A stretch of DNA of 57,585 nucleotides, from assembly GCA_963768415.1 (NCBI GenBank), contig CAVYHX010000015.1, positions 1 to 57,585 of the forward strand, given 5' to 3'. This document shows positions 46,012-55,379 of the stretch, one piece after another (the stretch's first letter is position 1; every line of letters begins with the position of its first letter). The stretch is from CAVYHX01 sp963768415 (GTDB lineage Bacteria; Pseudomonadota; Gammaproteobacteria; UBA9214). The notes beneath the pieces are model-generated. The model saw only the letters and a list, made by a program, of their open reading frames with translations, was not told the origin of the DNA and ran no database searches. A program made the position numbers and the translations under genes.

Positions 46012-47001
46012 TCATGACGACACATCTGCGCGTCCCTGGTTATCCAGCGCGCCACCACAACCGGAACCCTGTCCCGCGGTGCAGCCGTAACAATGATCGG
46101 CAACCCTGATGCGACGGCCTTCCAGTTCAATGCCGGTCAGATCCGCAAGATGCACTCTGCGGCGCGTATCGATCTGCAGTGGCATATCCAGCATCTGGTT
46201 GAAATCACAATCATAGACATAACCCTGCCAGTCAACACTCAGTAACGAACGGCACATCACGCCGGCAAGATTATCGTCCTGGTGGGCATCCTTGAGCAGC
46301 TGCATATAGTCTTCAAACTGGCCCCTGCTGATCAGGGTACTGCCGAAGCGCTTGATCGGCATGTTGGCAAGTGTCAGCAATTGATTGAACTGAATTCCGT
46401 ATTCTTCCAGCAGATGTTGCTTGTAGTCACGTTCAAGCGCCTGCTGGGGCGGCGGCAGGACCGGACCCTGGGGATTGAACACCAGGTCCAGCTGCCTGCC
46501 GGAGCCTGACAGTCCGTAAGCGAGGGAATTCAGCTGCCGCAATACCCGGATACTTTGTTCGAACACACCATCGCCACGCTGATTATCTACATTTTCCTTT
46601 ATATAACATGGCAATGAAGCAACTATCTTAACTTCATTCTCAGCGAGAAACCGGGCAGTATCCTCCTGCCCGGGCTCCAGCAGTACGGTGAGATTACAAC
46701 GGTCAATGACCGTGATACCGCGGTCACGCGCCGCACCGACGAGACGCCGGAAACCCGGATTGAGCTCCGGTGCACCACCGGTCAGGTCCAGCGTGGTGGC
46801 TGTGGAATTATCGAGGTAGCGAATGACTGCGTCTATCGTGGCCGCGCTCATGACCTCGGTGCGCTGCGGTCCGGCGTTGACATGGCAGTGCAAACAGGCC
46901 TGGTTGCACTTGTAACCCAGATTCACCTGCAGTGTGTTCAGGGTCGCGCGGCCAAGCGCGGGAAAATCAGTTACCTGCAACAATGGGAGCGTGGCGTGCA
47001 T
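46012..47001 (-). CDS. arsS: ArsS-like radical SAM/Cys-rich enzyme
   Basis: The N-terminal pattern TLQVNLGYKCNQACLHCHVN has the CxxxCxxC that binds the 4Fe-4S cluster. LTGGAPELNPGFRRLV is the SAM-binding GGE-like element, and DVSAATIDAVIRYL-type helices flank it. The C-terminal DUF3641 domain ends with DHCYGCTAGQGSGCGGAL, a Cys-rich segment that in some relatives holds selenocysteine. Here it is Cys with no in-frame UGA. This matches TIGR04167; the studied member ArsS joins a deoxyadenosyl group to dimethylarsenic. I chose the ATG at 47001; the frame also opens at a TTG ten codons earlier. Confidence 0.87.
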   Translation of the reverse strand: MHATLPLLQVTDFPALGRATLNTLQVNLGYKCNQACLHCHVNAGPQRTEVMSAATIDAVIRYLDNSTATTLDLTGGAPELNPGFRRLVGAARDRGITVIDRCNLTVLLEPGQEDTARFLAENEVKIVASLPCYIKENVDNQRGDGVFEQSIRVLRQLNSLAYGLSGSGRQLDLVFNPQGPVLPPPQQALERDYKQHLLEEYGIQFNQLLTLANMPIKRFGSTLISRGQFEDYMQLLKDAHQDDNLAGVMCRSLLSVDWQGYVYDCDFNQMLDMPLQIDTRRRVHLADLTGIELEGRRIRVADHCYGCTAGQGSGCGGALDNQGRADVSS

Positions 47002-47052
47002 GCTCAGCAAGCCGTGCCTGTCACCGGGCAAATATCAGTAATCTGTAACATG

Positions 47053-48471
47053 TTATGGCAATAACCGGTTCATTAATTTAGCCAGGAAGCGTACTTTCCC
47101 GGATTGCAGCAAGTGCGCATACTGTTTGTTGACGGCACGCCGGTGAATCTGCGCATGGGTTGGATAGGCATGCACCAGACCGGCAATCGTCTTCGCTCTG
47201 GCATTGACACTCATTGCCAGTGCAAGTTCATGGATAAGTTCTCCGGCATGCGGACCAATCAGGCTGGCCCCGATTATCCGTCCCCTGCTACCGACGAGGA
47301 TCTTGGCAAAACCGTGCTGCGCCCCCTCGGTGATGGCGCGGTCCACCTCGGCGACGGGAAATTGTGTCACATGATATGAAATATTCCGCTCCTGTGCTGC
47401 GGCTTCGGTCAAGCCGACCTGGGCCACTTCAGGATCCGTAAAGACAACCCGCGGCCATACCCGGTAATCGGTCTTTCTGGGGATACGGAAGACGATGTTG
47501 GCAAGTGCTATGCCGGCCTGGTACTCCGCCATATGGGTAAACTGATACGGGCCGCACACATCGCCCACGGCATAGATATGCCGCTGTGAGCTGCGCAGGC
47601 GGCGGTCCACGGTGATCCCGCCGCGCGCAACGTCGACCCCGGCTGTTTCAAGCCCGAGCCCGTCGAGACTTGGACGCCGTCCCGTGGCAACGAGGATGCG
47701 GTCACATTCCAGCGTGGAGTTGTCAGCCAGCAGCAGCTGGCGACTGTCGCCATCCCTGCGCACGGAGGTGACGCCGGCAGCAGTCACCACGGTCACCCCC
47801 TCAGCCTCGAGTACCTCTTGCAAAACAGCCGCTGCCTGCGCATCTTCGAGAGGCAGAATACGGGTAGCCATTTCGACGACTGACACTTTACTGCCCAGGC
47901 GCACAAAGGCCTGGGCCAGCTCCACCCCGATCGCACCCGCACCGATGATGACCAGTCGTGCGGGCAGTTCACGCCGGGTAAATATGGATTCATTGGTGTC
48001 ATAACCGGCTTCCTCGAGACCCGGGATCGGCGGAATCGCAGGATGTGAACCGGTGGCAATCACAAAGCGCTTGCCGGTAATGATTTCGCCCGCGACGGAC
48101 ACCTGGCGGGGATTGAGAAACTGCGCACTGCCGAAGCGCACATCACAACCGTAACTGCGGAAGCGCTCCGGATCATCGTGCAGCTGGATCTTGGCGATGA
48201 CCGCCTGCACACGATCGATGACCGCCCCGAAATTGACCTGTGTTGCACCCGATAACAGGCCATCCTGTACCCCGGTGCGTGCGACGTGGGCGGTATGCGC
48301 CAGGTGAATCAGGGTCTTGCTGGGAACACAGCCGGTATGCAGGCAGTCGCCACCCAGAAGTCCGGTCTTCTCGATCAGGGTGGTCTTCAGGCCAACCTGC
48401 GCCGCGACACTGGCTACCACCAGGCCGCCGGCACCGCCGCCGATAACTACCAGATCCTGTTTGCTGGCCAC
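47053..48471 (-). CDS. FAD-dependent pyridine nucleotide-disulfide oxidoreductase (MerA-like)
   Basis: The 472-residue protein has the FAD motif VIGGGAGGLVVASVAAQVG, the redox-active pair GGDCLHTGCVPSKTL, the NAD(P)H motif IIGAGAIGVELAQAFVRLG, and the dimerisation region TDPEVAQVGLTE and HAYPTHAQIHRRAVNKQY. It lacks the heavy-metal domain and the C-terminal Cys pair of true mercuric reductase. The pairing with a TVP38/DedA protein is common. In this operon it may reduce an arsenic or sulfur intermediate; that is inference. Confidence 0.87.
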   Translation of the reverse strand: MASKQDLVVIGGGAGGLVVASVAAQVGLKTTLIEKTGLLGGDCLHTGCVPSKTLIHLAHTAHVARTGVQDGLLSGATQVNFGAVIDRVQAVIAKIQLHDDPERFRSYGCDVRFGSAQFLNPRQVSVAGEIITGKRFVIATGSHPAIPPIPGLEEAGYDTNESIFTRRELPARLVIIGAGAIGVELAQAFVRLGSKVSVVEMATRILPLEDAQAAAVLQEVLEAEGVTVVTAAGVTSVRRDGDSRQLLLADNSTLECDRILVATGRRPSLDGLGLETAGVDVARGGITVDRRLRSSQRHIYAVGDVCGPYQFTHMAEYQAGIALANIVFRIPRKTDYRVWPRVVFTDPEVAQVGLTEAAAQERNISYHVTQFPVAEVDRAITEGAQHGFAKILVGSRGRIIGASLIGPHAGELIHELALAMSVNARAKTIAGLVHAYPTHAQIHRRAVNKQYAHLLQSGKVRFLAKLMNRLLP

Positions 48472-48481
48472 TGTGATTCCT

Positions 48482-49150
48482 TCAACCGGGATTGTTGCGC
48501 CGCTTGCGCATCATCAGGTGCGAGAGAAAGGCGATGGTGGCGACTACCGCTATCGCCAGCAACACTTTCCTGATGAATCCCTCTTCCCCGGCCGCGGCCT
48601 CACGTCCCGCATAACCGAGATAGGTATAGGCCGCACCGGACGGTGCCATGAAAATCATTGAACTGATGATGTAATGCGACAGCCGGATCTTCGTCAATCC
48701 GAGCGCATAATTCAGAAGATTGAACGGGAACAGCGGGACCAGGCGCACAAAGGCCACAAAGCGCCAGCCTTCGCGCTCGACACCCTCCACCAGCTGGCGC
48801 AAGCGCGTCCCGGTGCGCTGGGCCACCCAGTCAGCGGCGAGATAGCGCGCCACCATAAAGGCGAGCGTCGCCCCGATGGTCGCTCCGGTCAGATTGTAAA
48901 GCACTCCGTAGTACGGACCGAACAATGCACCACCCGCCAGGGTAAACACCAGGCCAGGCATAAACAGAACCGTTGCCAGCGCATAACACGCAACAAAGAT
49001 CAGTGGCGCAATCCACCCGTACTGCTCCAGCCAGCCGGCCAGCGCCGCGGTGGACAGGTGTTCACGCCAGATGATGGCTGCCGCAATACCGGCAATGAGC
49101 ACCAACAGCAGGATTACCCGGCGTGTCACAATCGTTTGATGTTCATCCAT
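48482..49150 (-). CDS. TVP38/TMEM64-family (DedA-like) membrane protein
   Basis: The 222-residue inner-membrane protein has about five to six helices: VILLLVLIAGIAAAIIW, APLIFVACYALATVLFMPG, FTLAGGALFGPYYG. The family motif is FVRLVPLFPFNLLNYALGLT. SNARE-associated/VTT-domain proteins of this kind are thought to move lipids between leaflets. It overlaps the dusA stop by 8 bp and precedes the MerA-like gene by 10 bp, so all three are co-transcribed. Confidence 0.9.
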   Translation of the reverse strand: MDEHQTIVTRRVILLLVLIAGIAAAIIWREHLSTAALAGWLEQYGWIAPLIFVACYALATVLFMPGLVFTLAGGALFGPYYGVLYNLTGATIGATLAFMVARYLAADWVAQRTGTRLRQLVEGVEREGWRFVAFVRLVPLFPFNLLNYALGLTKIRLSHYIISSMIFMAPSGAAYTYLGYAGREAAAGEEGFIRKVLLAIAVVATIAFLSHLMMRKRRNNPG

Positions 49151-50174
49151 TGTTGATCACTTGTGCCGGCACCCATGCAGCAGGATCTTCGAACCGGGTC
49201 ACCGTCTCCAGTGCAGCCTGCACCACTTCGATACCCGCATCCGGCGCAATTGCATGCTGACTCAGATAACGTCGCCAGTGGCGTGCACCAGGTTGCCCCT
49301 GGAACAGTCCGAGCATGTGCCGGGTAATATGTTTGAGCCGGTTACCGGCCTGCAGTTCCCTCTCGATATAAGGCAACATCTGTTCGACGACTTGTGCACG
49401 TGTGGGAACCGGGTGTTGCGCGCTGAAAAAATCCCCGTCTACGGACGCCAGCACATAGGGGTCATGGTAGGCCAGCCGGCCCAACATCACGCCGTCGACC
49501 CGCTGCAGGTGATCCTGCGCCTCCTGCAGCCCTGCAATACCCCCATTGAGAATCACTACCAGATCAGGGAACAGCTGTTTAACCCGGTAGACGTAATCAT
49601 ACCTCAGCGGCGGAACCGTACGGTTCTCTTTCGGGCTGAGTCCCTGCAGGAAGGCCTTGCGGGCGTGAATGATAAATGTGCCACAGCCGGCGGCCCGTAC
49701 GGTTTCAATAAAATCCGCCAGCGCCTGGAACGAATCCAGATCATCAACACCGATGCGGGTCTTGACTGTCACCGGGAGCGCAACCGCGTGGTTCATAGCA
49801 GCAACACACTCCGCAACCAGCTGCGGTTCAGCCATCAGGCAGGCACCGAAACGGCCCGACTGGACCCGGTCACTGGGGCACCCGACATTCAGGTTGATTT
49901 CATCGTACCCGTAGTCGGCACCGATACGCGCACACTCAGCCAGCTGCGCCGGATCACTGCCACCAAGTTGCAATGCCACGGGATGTTCAGCAGCATTGAA
50001 CTGCAGCACGCGGTCACGGTCACCCTGCAGGACCGCACCGGTGGTCACCATTTCCGTATACAGCAGCGTATTCCGGGTCAACAGACGCAACAGATAACGG
50101 CAATGCCGATCAGTCCATTCCATCATGGGGGCCACTGAAAAACGCTGTGCGTGCCGGTGTTCGATCCCTGCCAC
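49143..50174 (-). CDS. dusA: tRNA-dihydrouridine synthase A
   Basis: An FMN enzyme that reduces U20/U20a in tRNA. Motifs are SVAPMMEWTDRHCRYLLRL, HPVALQLGGSDPAQLAE, EINLNVGCPSDRVQSGRFGACLM read in parts with the catalytic Cys in NVGCPS, FIIHARKAFLQGLSPKENR and DGVMLGRLAYHDPY. The 343-residue length fits DusA. It heads the minus-strand run that continues into the arsenic-type genes, so a housekeeping promoter upstream (50175-50350) may drive the whole set. Confidence 0.94.
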   Translation of the reverse strand: MAGIEHRHAQRFSVAPMMEWTDRHCRYLLRLLTRNTLLYTEMVTTGAVLQGDRDRVLQFNAAEHPVALQLGGSDPAQLAECARIGADYGYDEINLNVGCPSDRVQSGRFGACLMAEPQLVAECVAAMNHAVALPVTVKTRIGVDDLDSFQALADFIETVRAAGCGTFIIHARKAFLQGLSPKENRTVPPLRYDYVYRVKQLFPDLVVILNGGIAGLQEAQDHLQRVDGVMLGRLAYHDPYVLASVDGDFFSAQHPVPTRAQVVEQMLPYIERELQAGNRLKHITRHMLGLFQGQPGARHWRRYLSQHAIAPDAGIEVVQAALETVTRFEDPAAWVPAQVINNG

Positions 50175-50271
50175 TCCTGCTGCCGATGGTAAATTTTCAC
50201 GTCCGCGGGTCGATAGTAAAAGGTATCCATCCCAGGCCAGTGATTTGCATCACATTATACAAATTACCACT

Positions 50272-50299
50272 TTTGTATTTAGCCAGCGGGTGCTATAGT
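50272..50299 (+). promoter_or_regulatory. Candidate sigma-70 promoter for the small exported protein
   Basis: TTTGTA (50272-50277) and TATAGT (50294-50299) lie 16 bp apart, about 50 bp before the start at 50352. The preceding stretch is A+T-rich (CATTATACAAATTACC), fitting an upstream promoter region. The dusA promoter must also lie in this spacer on the other strand. Confidence 0.5.
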
Positions 50300-50351
50300 C
50301 CTGACTGATCGGACGAACCCATGAATTTGCCTGTATACCAAGGAGTTAGCA

Positions 50352-50642
50352 ATGAATAGTAGCCGCGCCGTGATGTTCTTCATGACTCTCGCCCTGCTGG
50401 CATCAGCACCGCTTTCCGCCGATGTCCTGCTACTCGACAGTATCCAGTCCGCGCCTGCGGTCGAGACCCCGCGCAGGGGCATCAGCATGAACAAAGTCCG
50501 CCAGCAGTACGGGGATCCCATGGCACAACACGGCGCGGTGGGCGACCCTCCCATCAGCCGCTGGGACTATAACGGCTTCTCTGTCTTCTTCGAACACGAT
50601 CTGGTGCTGCACTCCGTGAAGACCCGCCAGGTTAACCAGTGA
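50352..50642 (+). CDS. Small exported protein, BamE/SmpA-like pattern
   Basis: The 96-residue product has a signal peptide (VMFFMTLALLASAPLSA) and a strong ribosome-binding site AAGGAG 8 bp before ATG. The mature part has MNKVRQQYGDPMAQHGAVGD and ISRWDYNGFSVFFEHDLVLH, a small alpha-beta unit resembling BamE/SmpA domains in which a turn motif follows an N-terminal helix. No lipobox Cys is present, so it is probably a soluble periplasmic protein. Function unknown. It precedes aguA by 48 bp on the same strand. Confidence 0.75.
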   Translation: MNSSRAVMFFMTLALLASAPLSADVLLLDSIQSAPAVETPRRGISMNKVRQQYGDPMAQHGAVGDPPISRWDYNGFSVFFEHDLVLHSVKTRQVNQ

Positions 50643-50690
50643 TCCCGAACGACGTGTACCTGATCTCCGGCTCATGGGCTGGCGATCAAC

Positions 50691-51746
50691 ATGATACCCC
50701 CCCTGCTGTTACCTGAATACGCACCCCAGTCCGGGGTGATGCTGACGTGGCCCCATGAGGACACGGACTGGCGTGCAATCCTGCACCAGGCCGAAGCCCT
50801 TTATATCGAGCTGGTCCGGGCAATCAGCCGGCACGAAACAGTACTCATCATTTGCCATGACGAGACGCTGCGCGCGCATGTACAGACCCTGCTCGAACAG
50901 GCAGAGATACCGCAGGGCACGATTCGATACTGCCTCGCGCCTGCAAACGACACGTGGGTACGCGACTACGGGCCGCTGACGGTGCAGGTTAACGGGAGTC
51001 CGTTATTGCTGGACTTCGCCTTTGACGGCTGGGGCGGGAAATATCCGTCGACTCTGGATAACGAGATCAGTCACACCCTGTATGCTGCCGGTGTATTTGG
51101 CCGCAACGACTACCTGCGCCATACCCTGGTTCTGGAAGGTGGCAGCGTGGACACCGACGGTTCCGGCACCCTGTTGACCACCGCACGCTGCCTGCTCAAT
51201 TCCGCACGCAATCCCGGCCTTGACCGGCACCAGCTGGAAGGTCTGCTGAGCGGATATCTGGGAATCAGCCGTTTTCTCTGGCTGGATCATGGCGAACTGG
51301 AGGGTGATGACACCGATGGCCACGTCGATATGCTGGCGCGCTTTTGCAGCCCCGACATCATTGCCTACAGCCGCTGTGATAATCCGAATGAGCGGCATTA
51401 CCCCGAGCTCAATGCCATGGAGCAACAGTTGCGTACTTTTCGCAAGGCGGATGGAACTGCCTATCACCTGGTCCCCCTGCCGCTGCCACCACCGGTACTG
51501 AACGCATCCGGACAGCAATTGCCGGCAAGTTATGCCAACTTCCTCATCATCAACGCTGCCGTGCTGGTACCCGTCTACGCCGACCCGGCTGATGCGACTG
51601 CACTGGAAGTCCTGGCACCCTGCTTCCCTGACCGTGAACTGATACCGGTCGATTGTACGACCCTGATAGAGCAATCCGGCAGCCTGCATTGCGCTACAAT
51701 GCAGTTGCCGGCAGGTGTCCTGCCTGAAAACGGGGCAATGCAGTGA
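50691..51746 (+). CDS. aguA: Agmatine deiminase
   Basis: It converts agmatine to N-carbamoylputrescine. The 351-residue penta-fold enzyme has VMLTWPHEDTDWR, NDTWVRDYGPLTV, VLEGGSVDTDGSGT, DDTDGHVDMLARF and the catalytic Cys in GSLHCATMQLP near residue 340. Its stop overlaps the GTG start of aguB (GTGA), so the two consecutive pathway enzymes are co-translated. No arginine decarboxylase is in the window, so agmatine must come from elsewhere. Confidence 0.95.
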   Translation: MIPPLLLPEYAPQSGVMLTWPHEDTDWRAILHQAEALYIELVRAISRHETVLIICHDETLRAHVQTLLEQAEIPQGTIRYCLAPANDTWVRDYGPLTVQVNGSPLLLDFAFDGWGGKYPSTLDNEISHTLYAAGVFGRNDYLRHTLVLEGGSVDTDGSGTLLTTARCLLNSARNPGLDRHQLEGLLSGYLGISRFLWLDHGELEGDDTDGHVDMLARFCSPDIIAYSRCDNPNERHYPELNAMEQQLRTFRKADGTAYHLVPLPLPPPVLNASGQQLPASYANFLIINAAVLVPVYADPADATALEVLAPCFPDRELIPVDCTTLIEQSGSLHCATMQLPAGVLPENGAMQ

Positions 51747-52633
51747 GCGACAGGATGTTAACAGTCGGGCTGGTACAGCATGCCTGCAGTGACAGTGGCC
51801 AATCCGGCCTGGATGCGAGTATTGCCGGTCTGGAAGCGGCAGCAGCGCGTGGTGCGCAGCTTGTCCTGCTGCCAGAGCTGCATGGCAATCACTATTTCTG
51901 CCAGACTGAAGATCCCGACAATTTTGATCTGGCGGAACCGGTACCGGGACCAACCACCACGACGCTGGGTGAGCTGGCGGCCAGACACGGTATCGTCATC
52001 GTGGCATCGGTATTCGAACGGCGCGCATCCGGCATCTACCATAATACGGCCGTGGTTCTGGATGCCGACGGTCAGATCGCGGGACGCTATCGCAAGATGC
52101 ACATTCCGGATGACCCCGGTTACTACGAAAAATTCTATTTCACACCGGGTGACCTGGGTTTCACACCAATCGATACTTCGCTGGGACGCCTGGGGGTACT
52201 GGTATGCTGGGACCAGTGGTATCCGGAAGCCGCGCGGTTGATGGCACTGGCCGGCGCGGACCTGCTGCTCTACCCGACAGCGATCGGCTGGGATCGAAAC
52301 GATACAGTGGATGAACAGGCACGCCAGCAGGATGCCTGGCTCACGATTCAGCGCGGTCACGCAATCGCCAACGGCCTGCCGGTGCTGGCCTGTAACCGTA
52401 CCGGCCATGAACCGGACCCCTCAGGCCGCACCGACGGCATTCATTTCTGGGGTCACAGCAGCGTGATCGGTCCGCAGGGTGAAATAATCGCCCAGGCGAA
52501 AGATGACCGGGATGCCGTTCTGGTCACACGCCTTGATCTTGGCCGCAATGAACAGGTCCGCCGCATCTGGCCCTACTTCCGTGACCGCCGCATCGATGCC
52601 TACCAGGACCTGTTGCGCCGCTACCGGGATTGA
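51743..52633 (+). CDS. aguB: N-carbamoylputrescine amidase
   Basis: A nitrilase-superfamily enzyme that releases putrescine, CO2 and ammonia. The Glu-Lys-Cys triad lies in LLPELHGNHYF, GRYRKMHIPDDPGYYEK and GVLVCWDQWYPEAARL. GIHFWGHSSVIGPQGEIIAQ is a further family motif. The 296-residue product starts at GTG 51743 overlapping the aguA stop. With aguA it forms the complete agmatine-to-putrescine route. Confidence 0.95.
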   Translation: MSDRMLTVGLVQHACSDSGQSGLDASIAGLEAAAARGAQLVLLPELHGNHYFCQTEDPDNFDLAEPVPGPTTTTLGELAARHGIVIVASVFERRASGIYHNTAVVLDADGQIAGRYRKMHIPDDPGYYEKFYFTPGDLGFTPIDTSLGRLGVLVCWDQWYPEAARLMALAGADLLLYPTAIGWDRNDTVDEQARQQDAWLTIQRGHAIANGLPVLACNRTGHEPDPSGRTDGIHFWGHSSVIGPQGEIIAQAKDDRDAVLVTRLDLGRNEQVRRIWPYFRDRRIDAYQDLLRRYRD

Positions 52634-52723
52634 TCGAATATCCCGCAGCGTAGCGTGTAGTAAGCGACGCCAGTATCATGGATAATCATCTTTGTGCAGC
52701 CATATGATGCAGGACAAACAGGC

Positions 52724-53857
52724 ATGATTCTCATTCTCCATCCCAATACCGACAAGAACAGCGCTGAATACCGGCAGTTGACAGATCATCTGTCGAATCT
52801 ACCCAGCATCCAGACGCGGGTACATGACGAGATCGGTGCGCAGCAGACTCTGACCGAAATCTATCTGGTCGGTGATACCGCGATCCTGCAGACCGGGGAA
52901 ATGGCCAGCCTGCCCTGCGTCGAGGGCGTGGTGCGTGTTTCAGAAGAATACCGGGTACTGGGACGGCATCAGAACGACGAGCGCGCGACCTATTTCGATT
53001 ACAACGGCGTGCGTTTCGGCCAGGACAATCTGAATGTATTTGCCGGCTTGTGCGCCGTAGACACCCCCGAACACGTGGAAATCATGATGCGGGCACTGCA
53101 GGAGCATGGCCAGCAGTGCACCCGCATGGGCGCCTACAAGCCGCGCACCAATCCCTATTCCTTTCAGGGACACGGCAAGAGTTGCCTGCCCTATGTATTC
53201 GAACTGGCCGGCAAATACGGCATCCGGGTGATCGCCATCGAGGTCACGCACGACACCCATGTCAGGGAGATCCACGAGGCCCTGGAGGCAACCGGACACC
53301 CTACCGGGGTGATGCTGCAGATCGGCACACGCAACACCCAGAACTTCGAACTGCTCAAGGCCGTCGGCCGCGAGCCTGAATTTCCCGTGTTGCTCAAGCG
53401 TGGCTTTGGCATAACGCTGGAAGAGTCCCTGAATGCAGCGGAATACCTTGCCAGCGAAGGCAACCGCCGCGTGGTGTTCGGCTTGCGCGGCATGAAAACC
53501 AACATGGGCGACCCGCACCGCAATTTCATCGATTTTGCGCATGTGCCGGTAGTGCAGCGCCTGACGCGCATGCCCGTCTGCATCGATCCGTCGCATTCCG
53601 TCGGCACCCGCGATGCGACACCCGACGGCATACTGGACATTTTTCATGTCACCGCACAGGGCATCATCGCCGGCGCCAACATGGTGCTGGTGGATTTTCA
53701 TCCGGCACCCGCAAAGGCGCTGGTTGACGGACCGCAGGCGCTGCGCCTGGATGAACTCGGCTATTTTCTCGAGGATATCAGGATTGCCAGAAAAGCATAC
53801 GAGGACCGTGTCGCACTTGCCGGAAAGCACAGATCAACAACCGCATCCGCGGCCTGA
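52724..53857 (+). CDS. 3-deoxy-7-phosphoheptulonate (DAHP) synthase, type I-beta-like
   Basis: First enzyme of aromatic amino-acid synthesis, joining PEP and erythrose 4-phosphate. The 377-residue protein has an N-terminal ferredoxin-like segment (MILILHPNTDKNSAEYRQL) as in Thermotoga-type enzymes. The barrel follows with KPRTNPYSFQGHGKSCL, VMLQIGTRNTQNFELLK, VLLKRGFGITLEE and CIDPSHSVGTRD. The metal and substrate ligands fit DAHP synthase rather than KDO8P synthase. I chose MILIL at 52724, since the open frame upstream lacks similarity. The N-terminal part may serve feedback control. Confidence 0.9.
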   Translation: MILILHPNTDKNSAEYRQLTDHLSNLPSIQTRVHDEIGAQQTLTEIYLVGDTAILQTGEMASLPCVEGVVRVSEEYRVLGRHQNDERATYFDYNGVRFGQDNLNVFAGLCAVDTPEHVEIMMRALQEHGQQCTRMGAYKPRTNPYSFQGHGKSCLPYVFELAGKYGIRVIAIEVTHDTHVREIHEALEATGHPTGVMLQIGTRNTQNFELLKAVGREPEFPVLLKRGFGITLEESLNAAEYLASEGNRRVVFGLRGMKTNMGDPHRNFIDFAHVPVVQRLTRMPVCIDPSHSVGTRDATPDGILDIFHVTAQGIIAGANMVLVDFHPAPAKALVDGPQALRLDELGYFLEDIRIARKAYEDRVALAGKHRSTTASAA

Positions 53858-54029
53858 ATCCCGTGCGCGTCACTGCACAATTCCGGCAGCGGGTCCATAT
53901 CGATCGATCCCGGTACTACTGCCGGCTGACAATGCACGGCGTGCGCATGGTGTAACGTATCGCAGCCCGGCTACAGATCAGTTCCGGACACTTTCACCTC
54001 CAGTGTAAAAAAGCAAGGAGCACTAACGC

Positions 54030-54696
54030 ATGAAATTCCCTGAATCACTGCTGTTCATTGCCGCTGTATCAATAACCTTGTCGAATCCCGCGCTTGCCTT
54101 TGCCGGCGACGAGGTTGCCGTCAGGATAACCAGCGAAATGGCTTCCGTAAATGTCATGCATAATGGCAAACAAGTCACCATTATGCGTAATCAAAACCAG
54201 AAGAATACCGTCAACCCCGCATTCGCCATAACCTCCAGGAAATGCCCGCCGTTCTGTATTCAGCCGGCAACCCTGGCACCGGGCGTGGAGACGATCGGGG
54301 AAATCGAAATGCTCGGACTATCTCACCAGAATGAGTGCCGGTGACGATTCGATACTCGTGATCGATTCACGCACTCCTGACTGGGTGAAACAAGGCACCA
54401 TCCCCGGCTCGGTCAATATTCCGTGGTCCAGCCTGAATCCGGCCGGCGGCGCCGACCCGATTTCGATCGGTGAAATCATGCAGGACCGATTCAATGTCGG
54501 CTTGCTGGAAGACCTCTGGGATTACTCCAATGCCAGAACACTGGTCGTATTCTGTAACGGCATGTGGTGCGGGCAGTCCCCGAACAACATCAGGAACCTC
54601 CTGAAGTTTGGCTATCCTGCCCACAAGATCAAATGGTACCGCGGCGGAATGCAGGCCTGGGAAATGCTCGGCCTGACCACCGTCAAGGGTGAGTGA
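54030..54696 (+). CDS. Exported rhodanese-like protein, one frameshift
   Basis: A signal peptide (LLFIAAVSITLSNPALAFA) is followed by a short N-terminal region with CPPFC. The rhodanese domain then has ILVIDSRTPDWVKQGTIPGS and the active loop VVFCNGMWCGQSPNNIRNLL, where the loop Cys would carry persulfide. The frame shifts once near 54315, between the two parts; repair gives about 222 residues. An AAGGAG site precedes the start. A DsrE-like gene follows, suggesting a periplasmic sulfur-handling pair. The shift resembles other apparent sequence errors in the window. Confidence 0.85.
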
Positions 54697-54831
54697 TATC
54701 CGCACCGGATATTCGAAGCGGCACGGCATGTGCCACCGCGCAGGGCAGTCAATATCCAACCGACCATGGAAAGCGGCGCGGTGATTTGGAACAAATCACC
54801 CCGGATGCTCTATACTGCCCCATGAACAGGC

Positions 54832-55361
54832 TACCGGTCAAATTCTGCGTGTTACTGTCCATCACTACGCGCGCTGCTGACTGGGACCGGTTGCGCTCGG
54901 CCGAGCAAAAACACCTCGAAGACAGTACAAACACCGTACTCCGAACAAAAAGTGGTGTTTGATTTCTACTTCGACAACCCCGACAAAATCAACTACCGCC
55001 CTCTACTGGCTACGCTCCCTGATGAATCCGCTGATGGAAGAGCCGTATGGCACTGGCGCCGGAATTTCTGGATATCAAGGTCGTTATCCACGGCACGGAA
55101 ATAGTGACTGTTGCACGCAGCAATTACGAAAAATACAAGGACGCCGTCGAGCGCATGCGCTATTACGCAAGCCTCGGCGTGAAATTCAAGGTCTGCGGCC
55201 TGGCTGCAGAGGACTACGATTACAGCAGCGACGCATTTTATGAGTTTATCGATGTCGTGCCGTCCGCCATTACCGAGCTCGCGCACTGGCAGCTGCAGGG
55301 TTTTGCCCTGATAACCCCGACAGTAATGGAAAAAAGGTTTTCCATAGAAGAAATCCGCTGA
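54832..55361 (+). CDS. DsrE-family protein, several frameshifts
   Basis: Pieces combine into about 176 residues: MNRLPVKFCVLLSITT (probable signal peptide), YSEQKVVFDFYFDNPDKIN, ALYWLRSLMNPLMEEPYG, then MAPEFLDIKVVIHGTEIVTV and LGVKFKVCGLAAEDYDYSSD to FSIEEIR. Frames change near 54937, 54998 and 55048. The fold is DsrE/DsrF-like; the Cys in FKVCGLA is at the usual sulfur-carrier position. It follows the rhodanese-like gene by 135 bp. A role in sulfur transfer is inferred from family and neighbour. Confidence 0.8.
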
Positions 55362-55379
55362 ACACCGGGCCAGCTGCTG

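Noticed and set aside
46012..46080. Selenocysteine in the arsS-like Cys-rich domain
   Set aside because: Related proteins can be selenoproteins, but here the segment reads Cys codons through GCTAGQGSGCGG with no in-frame TGA.
47053..48471. Mercuric reductase of a mer operon
   Set aside because: It lacks the C-terminal Cys pair and metal-binding domain, and no merR, merT or merP is present.
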